DNA from: Campylobacterota bacterium
GTDB lineage: Bacteria > Campylobacterota_A > Desulfurellia > JAADFJ01
DNA: 46,918 nucleotides
Assembly (NCBI GenBank): GCA_013152955.1
Contig: JAADFJ010000088.1
Coordinates: forward strand, 1-46,918
Direction of reading: 5' to 3'
Made by a program: the position numbers and the translations under genes. Shown here piece after piece: positions 34,345 to 43,042 of this stretch (positions are counted from its first letter, which is position 1; the number at the start of each line of letters is the position of its first letter). The notes beneath the pieces were generated by a model. It saw nothing but the letters and a program-made list of their open reading frames with translations, made no database searches and was not told where the DNA came from.

Positions 34345-34437
34345 CAGAGCGTCAGCTTAAAAAATAATGGAAATACCGATCTATCTAATAGATGCTTTCA
34401 GGATAAAGAGCATCCAATAGGGGTCGTGCATTTCAAA

Positions 34438-34792
34438 TGGTGGAGGTGGCGGGAATCGAACCCGCGTCCAGTAAATGGTTACCCGATGAACGCTACATGC
34501 TTAGTCATCTTTGAGTTTTAGATTTTACCTTTAAGCTGACAAATCGGTAAAATCTTTAGCTTTGTAATACAAGTCTGAAATCACAAAGCCATTCATTTCA
34601 GACCGCCTTCCTTTTAATTAGAGATTATAAGCACCTCAGAAGGTTAAGTTGGATATAATCCCTTAGCTGTCTAAGCAGCTAACGCGTAACTATTTTCGTT
34701 TGCGTTTATTTGTTTTGCACCTGTTTAACGAGCACAGTGCAACCTCGGCATGCTCTCATCTTCCTCCATTTCTGTCGAGTCCAATCACCCCC
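34438..34792 (-). ncRNA. ssrA: Transfer-messenger RNA (tmRNA)
   Basis: A one-piece tmRNA of about 355 bases. The 5' end (from 34792) reads GGGGGTGATTGGACTCGACA and pairs with the 3' end CACCTCC-ACCA (34438-34450), the tRNA-like acceptor with encoded CCA; the T-arm is GGGTTCGATTCCC. The tag reading frame is 34703-34671 and encodes ANENSYALAA followed by TAG, ending in the usual A-L-A-A degron. It works with SmpB to free stalled ribosomes. Its first 37 bases are also the last codons and stop of smpB. Confidence 0.96.
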
Positions 34793-35247
34793 TTTATCTG
34801 TCTCAGGGCATCTCTGTTTTGATCCTCTTTCTTGAGAACTTCACGCTTGTCGTATAACTTTTTTCCTTTAGCGATGGCGATCTCTATTTTTACCCTTCCA
34901 TTCCTAAAATATAGCCTGAGCGGGATAATTGTCAATCCTGTTTTCTTTATTTCCGAAGATATTTTTAATATCTCTTTTTTATGCATCAGGAGTTTTCTGT
35001 CTCTATCCGGATCAGGTATAAAACTGCCGCTGTTTGAATATGCGGCAATATGAAGACCGGTTATAAACAGCTCTCCCTTGATCAAGTAAACATATCCGTC
35101 TTTTAGAGATGCTTTGTGGGAGCGTATTGATTTTACCTCTGAGCCCAAAAGTACAATTCCGGCCTCGTATCTTTTAAGTATAATATAATTGTGGAAAGCC
35201 TTTCGGTTGGTTACCGCAATATTTTTGTTATCAGTTTTTGACGACAT
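34756..35247 (-). CDS. smpB: SsrA-binding protein SmpB
   Basis: A 163-residue tmRNA partner. Family motifs are V-T-N-R-K-A-F-H-N-Y, E-A-G-I-V-L-L-G-S-E-V-K-S-I-R near residue 30, K-A-S-L-K-D-G-Y near 45, and G-K-K-L-Y-D-K-R-E near 130. The conserved part ends at about residue 150; the last dozen residues, G-V-I-G-L-D-R-N-G-G-R, are encoded by the 5' end of ssrA. The start overlaps the pilQ end by 17 bases, so it is the distal gene of the pilMNOPQ transcript, with ssrA after it. Confidence 0.95.
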   Translation of the reverse strand: MSSKTDNKNIAVTNRKAFHNYIILKRYEAGIVLLGSEVKSIRSHKASLKDGYVYLIKGELFITGLHIAAYSNSGSFIPDPDRDRKLLMHKKEILKISSEIKKTGLTIIPLRLYFRNGRVKIEIAIAKGKKLYDKREVLKKEDQNRDALRQIKGVIGLDRNGGR

Positions 35248-37339
35248 GAGTTGTGATAAATATCAGCAGCTCATTTCTTGGATGCGATTCGCTTTTATTT
35301 TTGAAAAGCCATCCAAAAAAAGGTATCCTTGAAAGACCGGGGATGCCTGAGCTGCTACTCTTATCGGTCTTTGAAAATATACCTCCAAGAACTATCGTGC
35401 TATTGTTTTTGACGATTACATTGGATACAACTTGATTTGTATTAATAGCCGTAGCAGTTGAGCCGGGAACAATGGTCGGTGTATCCTTGGTAGCCTTGAT
35501 GTCAAGAAGTATTGTCCCGGAAGCTGTTATATGAGGTGTTACATCAAGTTCTAAATTTGCCTGCTTAAAATCTGTTGTTGGAGGGCCTCCGTTAGTACCG
35601 GCTATAATATAGGGTATTTGAACGCCTTGTTTTATAGTTCCCTTTTCATTATCAAGGGTAATGATTTTTGGTGTAGATATGGTTTTTGTATATCCATTGA
35701 TTTCCCCGAGTGAAAGTTTTAGAGACAGATTGTAAGTTCTTGACACATTTCCGATTGCAAGACCAATATTGCCCAATGGATTTGCGCCAGGAAGATTAAC
35801 AACAAAATTATCGCTGTTCGGAACGGCGCCTCCCAAAGAATTTGTACCTGTACTGCCGCCGCCAAGTGAAATCATAGTTGTGTTGTTTGAGATGTTATTA
35901 TTGAAGTTTCCTCCCCATTGAATTCCAAAATCTCTCTCATTTGTTTTTGTAACTTCTACAATCCTTGCATCAATCTCTATCACAGGTTTTCTTTTATCAA
36001 TCATTTTTATAACCCGTTTTATTTCCATGACATTCTTTTTGGTTTCCGAATAAAGGATAGCGTTGTTGCTTTCATCTGCAACGATAAAACCGTTTCCTTT
36101 TGACGAACCTGCATAAACAATTTTCTGAATTATAGATACTGCTTTGCCGGCTTTAATATAACTTAACGGGATTGTGCCTGTTATGGGTTTTTCTATTACG
36201 GATAAATGTTCTTTGGCTTTGATTGCAGCAAGTCTCTGCCGGCTTTGCCTTTCCATCACACCGATAGGCGCAATACGAATGACATTTCCGATTCTCTCTT
36301 TCTCCAATCCTTTTTGTTCCAATATAAGATCAAGAAGCTGATCCCACGGAATGTTTTTTACCTGGATAGTGATTTTCCCTTTTACCGAATCATCAGCTAT
36401 AATATTTAGTTTGCTGATATTCGCTATCATTCTAAGAAGATCTATCACATCTGCGTTTTTTACATTAACGCTGACCGGTTTTCCTGTATATTTGCTTGCT
36501 TTTCTGATTTTCCTGCTGTTTAGAATAACAGCTTTTATAGATTTTTTTGCATTTACCAGAGTAATATATATGTGAGTACTGTCAGATGAAAAATGTACAA
36601 AGCTGTGTTTTTTTAGTTTTATGTTGATTACGGATGTTGTTCCGTTTTGAGCGGTTGTTATTTGAGATATGATTTTTGATCTGTCCGAAACATTCCGATT
36701 GAATGTTACATTCTTTGCAAATTTCGAATTGCGAATTACAATTTTTATATCTCTGTTCTTTATTGTTTTGTTCCAGCCATCTATTCTGCTTGCTCTTACA
36801 GCAATCTGTTCATATCGTTTTTTGCTGAGAAACAGAATCTCTTTTATAGTATTTTGTCGAAGTTTATTGTTTTTGAAGGTGATTTTAAATTCTGTTTCAG
36901 CTGATTTATTGGAAAAGTGTACAGATTTAACAGTCCTGTTGAACGCAAAGACCATCCTGAAGAATCTCATCCTTCCTCTTTTACGAAAGGCATATCTGAC
37001 ATATTTAGTGTTTCTCATATTAAGCTGCTTTATGTCGTTCTTATCGTTGTAAAAATGTCTTATGCCTACAAGATCCACTGCCACTTTGTTTCCCCGTTTA
37101 AGAATAAACCATCTGCTTTTCAGTTTTTTTCCTATGAGTACTATTCTTGTCCGGTTGAGAGAATCGAAAACAGTTATGCCGTAAAGCTTTGAAGAATCCG
37201 TCTGAGTTGATCTTATTACCTGCGAAGCCCCAATGATTGCTCTGTTTTCAGTTTCTTCAGAGTACGCCTTAACTGAGAATAGACCTATCAATAAAAAACA
37301 GATAACTATTTTATATGAGAAACGCAACCTCTTATTCAT
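35231..37339 (-). CDS. pilQ: Type IV pilus outer-membrane secretin PilQ
   Basis: A 702-residue secretin with a signal peptide (about 1-27). AMIN-type domains lie within about 45-265, the STN/N0 domain near 285-360 (N-V-K-N-A-D-V-I-D-L-L-R-M-I), an N1 domain near 375-455, and the secretin core near 455-700 with T-P-K-I-I-T-L-D-N, V-L-G-G-I-F and I-P-G-L-S-R-I-P-F-F-G-W-L-F. It forms the outer-membrane channel for the pilus. ATG 37339 has AAGGAG 6 bases upstream; the frame is open 21 bases further. pilP lies 21 bases upstream. Confidence 0.95.
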   Translation of the reverse strand: MNKRLRFSYKIVICFLLIGLFSVKAYSEETENRAIIGASQVIRSTQTDSSKLYGITVFDSLNRTRIVLIGKKLKSRWFILKRGNKVAVDLVGIRHFYNDKNDIKQLNMRNTKYVRYAFRKRGRMRFFRMVFAFNRTVKSVHFSNKSAETEFKITFKNNKLRQNTIKEILFLSKKRYEQIAVRASRIDGWNKTIKNRDIKIVIRNSKFAKNVTFNRNVSDRSKIISQITTAQNGTTSVINIKLKKHSFVHFSSDSTHIYITLVNAKKSIKAVILNSRKIRKASKYTGKPVSVNVKNADVIDLLRMIANISKLNIIADDSVKGKITIQVKNIPWDQLLDLILEQKGLEKERIGNVIRIAPIGVMERQSRQRLAAIKAKEHLSVIEKPITGTIPLSYIKAGKAVSIIQKIVYAGSSKGNGFIVADESNNAILYSETKKNVMEIKRVIKMIDKRKPVIEIDARIVEVTKTNERDFGIQWGGNFNNNISNNTTMISLGGGSTGTNSLGGAVPNSDNFVVNLPGANPLGNIGLAIGNVSRTYNLSLKLSLGEINGYTKTISTPKIITLDNEKGTIKQGVQIPYIIAGTNGGPPTTDFKQANLELDVTPHITASGTILLDIKATKDTPTIVPGSTATAINTNQVVSNVIVKNNSTIVLGGIFSKTDKSSSSGIPGLSRIPFFGWLFKNKSESHPRNELLIFITTHVVKN

Positions 37340-37360
37340 AATCTCTCCTTGTTCATTCAA

Positions 37361-37801
37361 CTATCTTGGTAATTCAAGCTTTACAACAACAGATTTTTCT
37401 ACATTTCCGTCCCTGTATGTTCCTTTTATGCTTATCAGTGAATTTTTTATTCCTACAACTGTTGCTTGTCTGCCGATATGATCATCAATCTTTACAATAT
37501 ATACATTACCGTTTGACACAATTAATGCTCTTTTGCCAAGTTTCCCCGTAATAATACCGACAAGTGATATGGCTCTTATTCTTGCAACAATTTCACTCTT
37601 ATTGGCATTTTCTTCGACTGTTCCTTTTTGTGCGTTTAATTGTTTCAATTTTTCAAGATTGATAAATGGATCTCTGCCGCTGTATCTGAATCTTTCGACC
37701 TGAGCGTTGCTGCCGGCGACTATAATTTTTACGGCCATTGCCGGATTAGGCAAAAAAATCAGACTTATGATAAATACCAATGTAATATAGTTGTTTTTCA
37801 T
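37361..37801 (-). CDS. pilP: Type IV pilus assembly protein PilP
   Basis: A 146-residue protein with an N-terminal signal sequence ending about A-M-A (23). The beta-rich PilP domain (about 70-146) contains S-L-V-G-I-I-T-G and V-Y-I-V-K-I-D-D-H-I-G, the usual G-D-x-(I/L)-G-like segment. There is no cysteine at the signal cleavage site, so it is not a lipoprotein, unlike many PilP proteins. It should link PilNO in the inner membrane to PilQ. Confidence 0.88.
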   Translation of the reverse strand: MKNNYITLVFIISLIFLPNPAMAVKIIVAGSNAQVERFRYSGRDPFINLEKLKQLNAQKGTVEENANKSEIVARIRAISLVGIITGKLGKRALIVSNGNVYIVKIDDHIGRQATVVGIKNSLISIKGTYRDGNVEKSVVVKLELPR

Positions 37802-38364
37802 TTTTTTTGACTATTTTTAAAATAGTATGTAGAAAGTCGGAGCGCTATATGAGCAGTCGCCAGATTTTCTGATTTTGTTGTTGCGCCCGTTATCAAAATT
37901 TTCCCGGGTATTATGATACGTTTTTCATCAGACAGGTCTGTAATAAATTTGCCCAAAGACGCATAATTTGAAATCAGATCCAGATCTATATTAACAGTGT
38001 TATAAAACTTTTTCTTATTGACAAAAAGTGAGGGATTGAAACGGTTAACGATAATTCCGTTTTTTTGAGCCAGACTTACAATCCTTTTAATGAGATTTGG
38101 TATCTCTTTTTTATCCGGTAAATTTTTAGATAAAATTTTAAACTGTCTTGTATACTGAGCCAGACTTTTTTTTACAAGAGGTAACTTATTGCTGATATTT
38201 TGAAGTTTGGTTACGTCTCTTTTTAATTGATTAAGTGAAACATTGTTCGGCAGATAACTGTAATTTGCAAAGAAATACAGCGGTACTGCTATAATTGCGA
38301 TAATGATTATAGCCTTTTGAATGAGAGGTGCTTCGTTAAGTGATTCCGATATAGGGTTTGCCAT
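37798..38364 (-). CDS. pilO: Type IV pilus inner-membrane alignment protein PilO
   Basis: A 188-residue bitopic protein: a short cytoplasmic N-terminus, one membrane helix (about 17-34), a coiled coil (about 38-85) and a ferredoxin-like periplasmic domain. It pairs with PilN. Its stop overlaps the pilP ATG by 4 bases and its start follows pilN by 1 base. Confidence 0.88.
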   Translation of the reverse strand: MANPISESLNEAPLIQKAIIIIAIIAVPLYFFANYSYLPNNVSLNQLKRDVTKLQNISNKLPLVKKSLAQYTRQFKILSKNLPDKKEIPNLIKRIVSLAQKNGIIVNRFNPSLFVNKKKFYNTVNIDLDLISNYASLGKFITDLSDEKRIIIPGKILITGATTKSENLATAHIALRLSTYYFKNSQKK

Positions 38365-38365
38365 C

Positions 38366-38878
38366 TTATTTAAACCTTATTCTGAACGAAACTATCGGAT
38401 TTTGCGGTGTACCGCCCGATCTTGATAAGCCTTTACCTTCAAAACTAACATTTTTGAAACCTCCTTTTTTCTCAAGAGAGATCATATATCTTGCGACGGA
38501 AGCATAGGAAAATGCCTTTCCCGAAACGGTTATTGTTCTGCCTTTTAAAAGATAGTCTATCCATATATTAGGCACAGTGGCGTCACCAAATCGATTCATA
38601 AAAGATATATCGCCATAACGCATTGATTGGAGCTTTTTTATGCTATTCGATTTAGATTTTACTATTTTTGTTTTATTCTCAAGTTTTTTGACAATAGAAG
38701 CAACATATTTTAAGCCGTTTTTTCTTGTCCGAAGAGAATTTATGGCAGAATTTTGATAGAAATAAGCTGCAGCAAAAGTAAATAGTTCAATTATAATAAT
38801 TGCTATAAGAATTATAGAATACGAAAGGGCAATATGTTTTTTAGGTTTTTTTGATTCAATAAGATTAATAAGTATCAT
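38366..38878 (-). CDS. pilN: Type IV pilus inner-membrane protein PilN
   Basis: A 170-residue protein. The short N-terminal I-L-I-N-L-I-E tail is the PilM-binding motif (I-N-L-L in other PilN proteins). One membrane helix (about 20-42) and a coiled coil precede a small periplasmic domain. It directly follows pilM, as in other pilMNOPQ operons. Confidence 0.9.
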   Translation of the reverse strand: MILINLIESKKPKKHIALSYSIILIAIIIIELFTFAAAYFYQNSAINSLRTRKNGLKYVASIVKKLENKTKIVKSKSNSIKKLQSMRYGDISFMNRFGDATVPNIWIDYLLKGRTITVSGKAFSYASVARYMISLEKKGGFKNVSFEGKGLSRSGGTPQNPIVSFRIRFK

Positions 38879-39928
38879 TTAAAATATGTTCCTCAGAGCC
38901 AATCCTATCGAAGTAGAATAGATGGCCTCTTTGCCTTTTATTGATCTAATGCTGACACCGGAGGGATCAACAAGAATGGCTTTAAATGGATTCATTACCA
39001 TTACATCTGTCGCAAGTTTTTCTTCAAAATAAGGCTGAAGACCGGATATTAAAGCTCCTCCTCCGGAAATATATATTGGAATTTGCTGTGATGCAGTATA
39101 TTCGCTTTCGTTGTTTTTTAAGAAGAATTGGATAGAGCTTGTTGCGGCTGCTACTATTGTTTCATAGCTTTCATCAAACATATTTTTTATTTCGGGATAG
39201 TTTTCTGTTTCTTGTTTATTTATGTCAAAATTTTGAACCAGATGCTCGGCTTTACTGATACCGATATTTAATCTTTTGGATATCTTGTTTATAAGCTCTG
39301 TTGTGCCTATAGGCATATCTCTTGCAAAAAGTGTTATACTGTTATCCACTATGTTAAGTTTAGTATAACTTTTGCCTATATCAAGCAAATATATAAGACC
39401 CTTTGCATCATCATCATAGTTTTGTTCAAAACAGTTGGCGATCGCGAGACTGTCTATATCGATAATCTCAGCATTCAAACCTGCTTCTCTAATAATTTCC
39501 TTACGTTTTTCAACCGTTTCTTTCTTGGCCGCCGCAATTAGAACATTTACTTTTTCGTTGTCATCCGATGGCAAAAGCTGAAACCCGATATTAACATCAT
39601 TTATATTGTACGGTATATATTGCTCTGCTTCCCAGATTACAGCTTGTTTGAGCTCAGACATATCTACAGCCGGCAATGATATATTTTTTACTATTACATC
39701 GTTGCCATGCAGTGATACGCAAACAGTTTTATCTTTTATCTTATTCTTTTTGAACAGCTTTTTGATAAATTCAGCTATAGATTTTGCGTTTAAATTTTCA
39801 TAGTCCAGATCGTCGGAATATGTTTCAATGGCAAGTTTGGTAACTATTATATCGCTCTTTGTGTGTTTTAGCTTTGCAACCTTAATGCTGTAGCTACCTA
39901 TGTCAAGCCCTACCATTTGACGTTTCAT
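38879..39928 (-). CDS. pilM: Type IV pilus assembly ATPase-like protein PilM (actin fold)
   Basis: A 349-residue FtsA-like cytoplasmic protein. It begins V-G-L-D-I-G-S-Y-S-I-K-V (phosphate-1 loop), contains V-I-W-E-A-E-Q-Y-I-P-Y near residue 90-100 and L-L-D-I-G-K-S-Y-T near 188, and ends with I-S-G-G-G-A-L-I near 290. It binds the PilN tail. AAAGGAG lies 11 bases before the ATG, a longer spacing than usual. Two promoters lie upstream. Confidence 0.94.
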   Translation of the reverse strand: MKRQMVGLDIGSYSIKVAKLKHTKSDIIVTKLAIETYSDDLDYENLNAKSIAEFIKKLFKKNKIKDKTVCVSLHGNDVIVKNISLPAVDMSELKQAVIWEAEQYIPYNINDVNIGFQLLPSDDNEKVNVLIAAAKKETVEKRKEIIREAGLNAEIIDIDSLAIANCFEQNYDDDAKGLIYLLDIGKSYTKLNIVDNSITLFARDMPIGTTELINKISKRLNIGISKAEHLVQNFDINKQETENYPEIKNMFDESYETIVAAATSSIQFFLKNNESEYTASQQIPIYISGGGALISGLQPYFEEKLATDVMVMNPFKAILVDPSGVSIRSIKGKEAIYSTSIGLALRNIF

Positions 39929-39992
39929 CAGATTTAATACTCCTTTGCGGTTAAATCATATATATCAGCAACCTATAACAAGCATACTTAAT

Positions 39993-40021
39993 ATAATATC
40001 CATAGAATATTGTTCTGTCAA
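39993..40021 (-). promoter_or_regulatory. Sigma-70-type promoter P2 of the pil operon
   Basis: On the minus strand TTGACA (40021-40016) and TATTAT (39998-39993) are separated by 17 bases, close to the ideal pattern and nearer to pilM than P1. Confidence 0.7.
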
Positions 40022-40037
40022 ATTCTGCGATTAAAAT

Positions 40038-40065
40038 ATCATACAAATGCTATCTTGTTTGTCAA
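40038..40065 (-). promoter_or_regulatory. Sigma-70-type promoter P1 of the pil operon
   Basis: On the minus strand TTGACA (40065-40060) and TATGAT (40043-40038) are separated by 16 bases. With P2 it forms a tandem pair 44 bases apart, both with TTTGACA. Confidence 0.6.
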
Positions 40066-40197
40066 ATTATACAAAAAACGGACTTGTTCACCAGTGCAGT
40101 TTTATTAACTCGCTTTACGCAACATCAGATATAAGTCTCGGCAAGCTGTGTGCGGCAGTTTGAGATATGAGTTACTTTTGCCGATCGTTTTGTGATG

Positions 40198-40404
40198 TTA
40201 TACTATTTTATGTACTGTACGCAGCAAGCGTAGGAACGTTGGATGAAGAATTGCGGCCGGCATTGCAGTTGTGACATTTTTGCCGATATTTGTAATATGC
40301 GGTGTACTTATGGCTGCATGACGAACAGGAGGCAACGGATCCGCTTTGTATCCGCAGCCTGCCAATAATATAAGTAGTAGAGCCGAAAAAAACTTTTTTC
40401 TCAT
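40198..40404 (-). CDS. Small LptM-like outer-membrane lipoprotein
   Basis: A 68-residue protein with a lipoprotein signal peptide and lipobox L-L-A-G-C (Cys about 17), followed by G-Y-K-A-D-P-L-P-P. This motif is like the C-G-x-K-G-P-L-x-x-P of LptM/YifL, which assists assembly of the LptD lipopolysaccharide translocon in E. coli. The part after the motif is not conserved in any way I recognise. The ATG at 40404 follows in-frame TTG codons that lack a ribosome site. It stands between def and pilM on the same strand. Confidence 0.65.
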   Translation of the reverse strand: MRKKFFSALLLILLAGCGYKADPLPPVRHAAISTPHITNIGKNVTTAMPAAILHPTFLRLLRTVHKIV

Positions 40405-40493
40405 TATCAACAATTATAAATAATAATTTCGTAAATGCCAGCAATGTTTTAATAAAAGTTTTAGATCAACTTGATGCGCCTTTGCAGGATGTC

Positions 40494-40511
40494 CGATTAC
40501 GCAGCGGTCTC
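40494..40511 (+). repeat. GGTCTC-type intergenic repeat, copy D
   Basis: Reads CGATTACGCAGCGGTCTC, the most diverged copy; the core GC-G-GGTCTCA is kept. It lies in the 178-base gap between the lipoprotein gene and def, which otherwise shows nothing. Confidence 0.4.
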
Positions 40512-40582
40512 ATTGTGTTGATATAAAAGACAATTCTGTCAATTCCGGGCGTTCCGTACTGATTAACAAATGTCTCTGAATT

Positions 40583-41083
40583 TTACCCGTCAGCTCTTTT
40601 ATGCAGGTCCTGCTTTAATGATGTTATGCGATCAAGAAAAAGATAACCGTCCAAATGGTCTATCTCGTGCTGAATTGCCACCGATTCATATCCTTTTGTG
40701 TCTATTGCCTGAAAATTTCCATCTATATCGGTGTATTCCACTCTGATTCTCCTTGCCCTTGTCACAATTCCGAAATAATCAGGTACGCTCATACATCCTT
40801 CTCTTCCGATTTGCTCACCCTCTCTGTGGGTAATCTTTGGATTTATCATCAAAAGCTGTCCATGATTATTCCACCTTCCTTTTTTGTGTTTCGAGACATC
40901 TACAACTGCTATTCTTAGTAGTTTGCCTACTTGAGGAGCTGAAATTCCGATACCGTACGGCTTGTTTTTCATTGTTTCTACAAGATTATTGCAGAATTCT
41001 TTAATGTTTTCATCGATCGTATTAATGTACTGTGAAATTTTTTTGAGGATAGGATCCGGAAACAGAATAATTTTATATATCAT
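40583..41083 (-). CDS. def: Peptide deformylase
   Basis: A 166-residue metalloenzyme removing the N-formyl group from nascent proteins. All three deformylase motifs are present: G-I-G-I-S-A-P-Q-V-G near residue 47 (usually GxGLAAPQ), E-G-C-M-S-V-P near 94 with the metal Cys, and Q-H-E-I-D-H-L near 137 with the metal His pair and catalytic Glu. It lies 14 bases after the double-ACT protein gene. Confidence 0.95.
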   Translation of the reverse strand: MIYKIILFPDPILKKISQYINTIDENIKEFCNNLVETMKNKPYGIGISAPQVGKLLRIAVVDVSKHKKGRWNNHGQLLMINPKITHREGEQIGREGCMSVPDYFGIVTRARRIRVEYTDIDGNFQAIDTKGYESVAIQHEIDHLDGYLFLDRITSLKQDLHKRADG

Positions 41084-41097
41084 TAGTCGTCCTTATA

Positions 41098-41628
41098 TTA
41101 AAGTGCAGTTCCGTTTAGTTGTTTAGCCGATATGTTCAAATTTTGTTCCGTTTTAATCTTTGCCATCAGTTTCTCCAGCATGTCAAAGGTATAATGCTCC
41201 GGAAGTTCGACCTCAAAACTTGCAATATAAGCCGGATTGTCTTCGCTTCCGACAAGTCTCGTGTCAAGGTTTATAATATTTATTCCATATTCGGCCAAAG
41301 GGGTGCTTACGCCGTACAAAATGCCGGGTCTATCGGCTGAATAGACGGTAATTAACGCATGCTCTTTGTCTTCTTTGACGGTTCTTGCACCTTCTATTTG
41401 ATGTATTGCAATATACAGATCAAGCGCTTCAGAAACACCCTTGAACGATTCTCTCAGATTATTCTGCGATATGTTTCCCGAAACAACTAAGATTGTAGAG
41501 AATTCGCCTGCCAGTATAGTGGAACTGCCATCCTCTATATTCATTCCGTTTTCATAAATTACCTTGCTTATTCCTGCTATTATTCCCGGTTTGTCTTTGC
41601 CTATAACAGCTACCATAAAATTTGCCAT
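41098..41628 (-). CDS. Tandem ACT-domain protein (GcvR-like)
   Basis: A 176-residue protein made of two ACT domains, about 3-80 (V-I-G-K-D-K-P-G-I-I-A-G) and 90-168 (S-A-D-R-P-G-I-L-Y-G). This is the layout of GcvR, which senses glycine and represses the glycine cleavage system in E. coli, but similar proteins exist with unknown ligands and no GcvA partner is seen. ATG 41628 is 4 bases after AGGAGG; the ATG just before it is too close to that site. The gene is divergent from the SPT-like gene. Confidence 0.8.
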   Translation of the reverse strand: MANFMVAVIGKDKPGIIAGISKVIYENGMNIEDGSSTILAGEFSTILVVSGNISQNNLRESFKGVSEALDLYIAIHQIEGARTVKEDKEHALITVYSADRPGILYGVSTPLAEYGINIINLDTRLVGSEDNPAYIASFEVELPEHYTFDMLEKLMAKIKTEQNLNISAKQLNGTAL

Positions 41629-41667
41629 CATTCCTCCTGATTTTATCATACAAAATCCCCCCATCAT

Positions 41668-41696
41668 TTGACATTATAAGGTTACAAAACTATCCT
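41668..41696 (+). promoter_or_regulatory. Sigma-70-type promoter for the SPT-like gene
   Basis: A perfect TTGACA (41668-41673) and TATCCT (41691-41696) are separated by 17 bases, 40 bases before the ATG. Confidence 0.55.
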
Positions 41697-41735
41697 TGTA
41701 GGGTCAATACCAAAATGAAATGAAAAGGGGAATAG

Positions 41736-42935
41736 ATGGACCTATTTGAAAAATGCTATAATTTTGAAGAAGCGGATCAAGCGAAAGCAATGCATCTTTA
41801 TCCATATTTCCAGCCGATTGAAACAGAACAGGGAACAGAAGTGTCAATTGACGGGAAAAAGCTTTTAATGCTGGGTTCGAACTCATATCTTGGGCTGACC
41901 ACTGATGAACGAGTAAAGCAAGCATCAATAGAAGCCATCAGAAAGTATGGCACAGGCAATGCAGGTTCCAGATTTCTTAACGGAACACTTGATCTTCATG
42001 TGGAGCTTGAAGAAAAACTGGCTGAGTTTGTTGGAAAAGAGGCGGCTCTGCTGTTTTCTACCGGATTTCAGGCAAATCTTGCGATATCTGCTCTGGTGGA
42101 AAAAAACGATGTTGTTATTATAGATAAATCTGATCATGCAAGCATTATTGACGGAACAAGGCTTAGTTTTGGAAAAGTAAAGCGTTTCAGACATAATGAT
42201 ATGAATTCTCTTGAATCGGTAATAAAACGTTTAGATAGTCAAGCAGGTAAATTTGTTGTTGTGGATGGTGTTTTTAGTATGGAAGGAGATATAGTCAACC
42301 TTCCTAAACTTGTAGATTTGAGGGAGAGATACGGATTTAGAATAATGGTTGATGATGCGCATGCCCTCGGCGTAATAGGGAAGAACGGCAGCGGAACGGC
42401 CGATTATTTCGGACTTACCGCCCCAACTGATATTATTATGGGGACATTCAGTAAATCATTTGCTTCGCTCGGTGGATTTTTGGCATCGAACAAAAAGGTG
42501 ATTGACTATCTCAAACATCATGCGCGTTCGCTGATCTTTTCTGCAAGTATCACTCCTGCAGCTACGGCTGCAGTTTTAAAGGCGCTTGAGATAATGAAAT
42601 CGGAACCGGAAAGAATAGAAAAACTATGGGAAAATACAACATTTATGAGAAAGGGACTCGACGATCTGGGGTTCAATACCGGAAACAGCACAACTCCGAT
42701 AATTCCGGTAGTGGCCGGAGATACGATGAGAACATTAAGGATGTGGAGGACTCTTTTTGACAGCGGTTTATTTGTGAATCCTGTTCTTCCTCCTGCTGTT
42801 CCGCTCAATGAGGGATTAATCAGAGTATCATTGATGGCAACTCACACGAAAGAGCAGCTCAAAATAGCTTTAGAAAAATTTGAGCAGGCCGGTAAACAGA
42901 TAGGGATAATCGACAGATTGGAGACCGGGTTTTGA
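41736..42935 (+). CDS. Alpha-oxoamine synthase family enzyme, serine-palmitoyltransferase-like
   Basis: A 399-residue PLP enzyme. The N-terminal pattern L-Y-P-Y-F-Q-P-I-E...T-E-V, then [10 protein letters not shown] and [12 protein letters not shown], closely follows bacterial serine palmitoyltransferases. The loop [10 protein letters not shown] and PLP lysine [12 protein letters not shown] are the SPT form, in contrast to G-T-L-G-K-A in the Kbl encoded at 24887. M-A-T-H-T-K-E-Q near the end fits too. SPT condenses serine with an acyl thioester to 3-ketosphinganine; BioF-type or other condensations remain possible. AAGGGGA precedes the ATG. The GNAT-like gene downstream supports a lipid role. 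Confidence 0.8.
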   Translation: MDLFEKCYNFEEADQAKAMHLYPYFQPIETEQGTEVSIDGKKLLMLGSNSYLGLTTDERVKQASIEAIRKYGTGNAGSRFLNGTLDLHVELEEKLAEFVGKEAALLFSTGFQANLAISALVEKNDVVIIDKSDHASIIDGTRLSFGKVKRFRHNDMNSLESVIKRLDSQAGKFVVVDGVFSMEGDIVNLPKLVDLRERYGFRIMVDDAHALGVIGKNGSGTADYFGLTAPTDIIMGTFSKSFASLGGFLASNKKVIDYLKHHARSLIFSASITPAATAAVLKALEIMKSEPERIEKLWENTTFMRKGLDDLGFNTGNSTTPIIPVVAGDTMRTLRMWRTLFDSGLFVNPVLPPAVPLNEGLIRVSLMATHTKEQLKIALEKFEQAGKQIGIIDRLETGF

Positions 42936-42964
42936 GAATAGTTTGCCCAAAAACTTTGTTTTGT

Positions 42965-43042
42965 TATTGCGAACATAGGAAGGGCGTACGGCAATCTGAT
43001 TCGGGAGAGATTGTCTCGATCGTTTTACTTTCTCACAATGAT
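42965..43042. repeat. Eroded REP-like palindromic element
   Basis: The left end starts TTATTGCGAA and the right end finishes TCTCACAATGATA, which is its imperfect inverse. Inside, GGCAATCT (left arm) and AGATTGTC (right arm) also mirror each other, as in the widespread CATTGCGAG...CAATCT / AGATTG...CTCGCAATG elements. It lies in the 258-base gap between the SPT-like and GNAT-like genes, which otherwise shows no gene. Confidence 0.6.
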
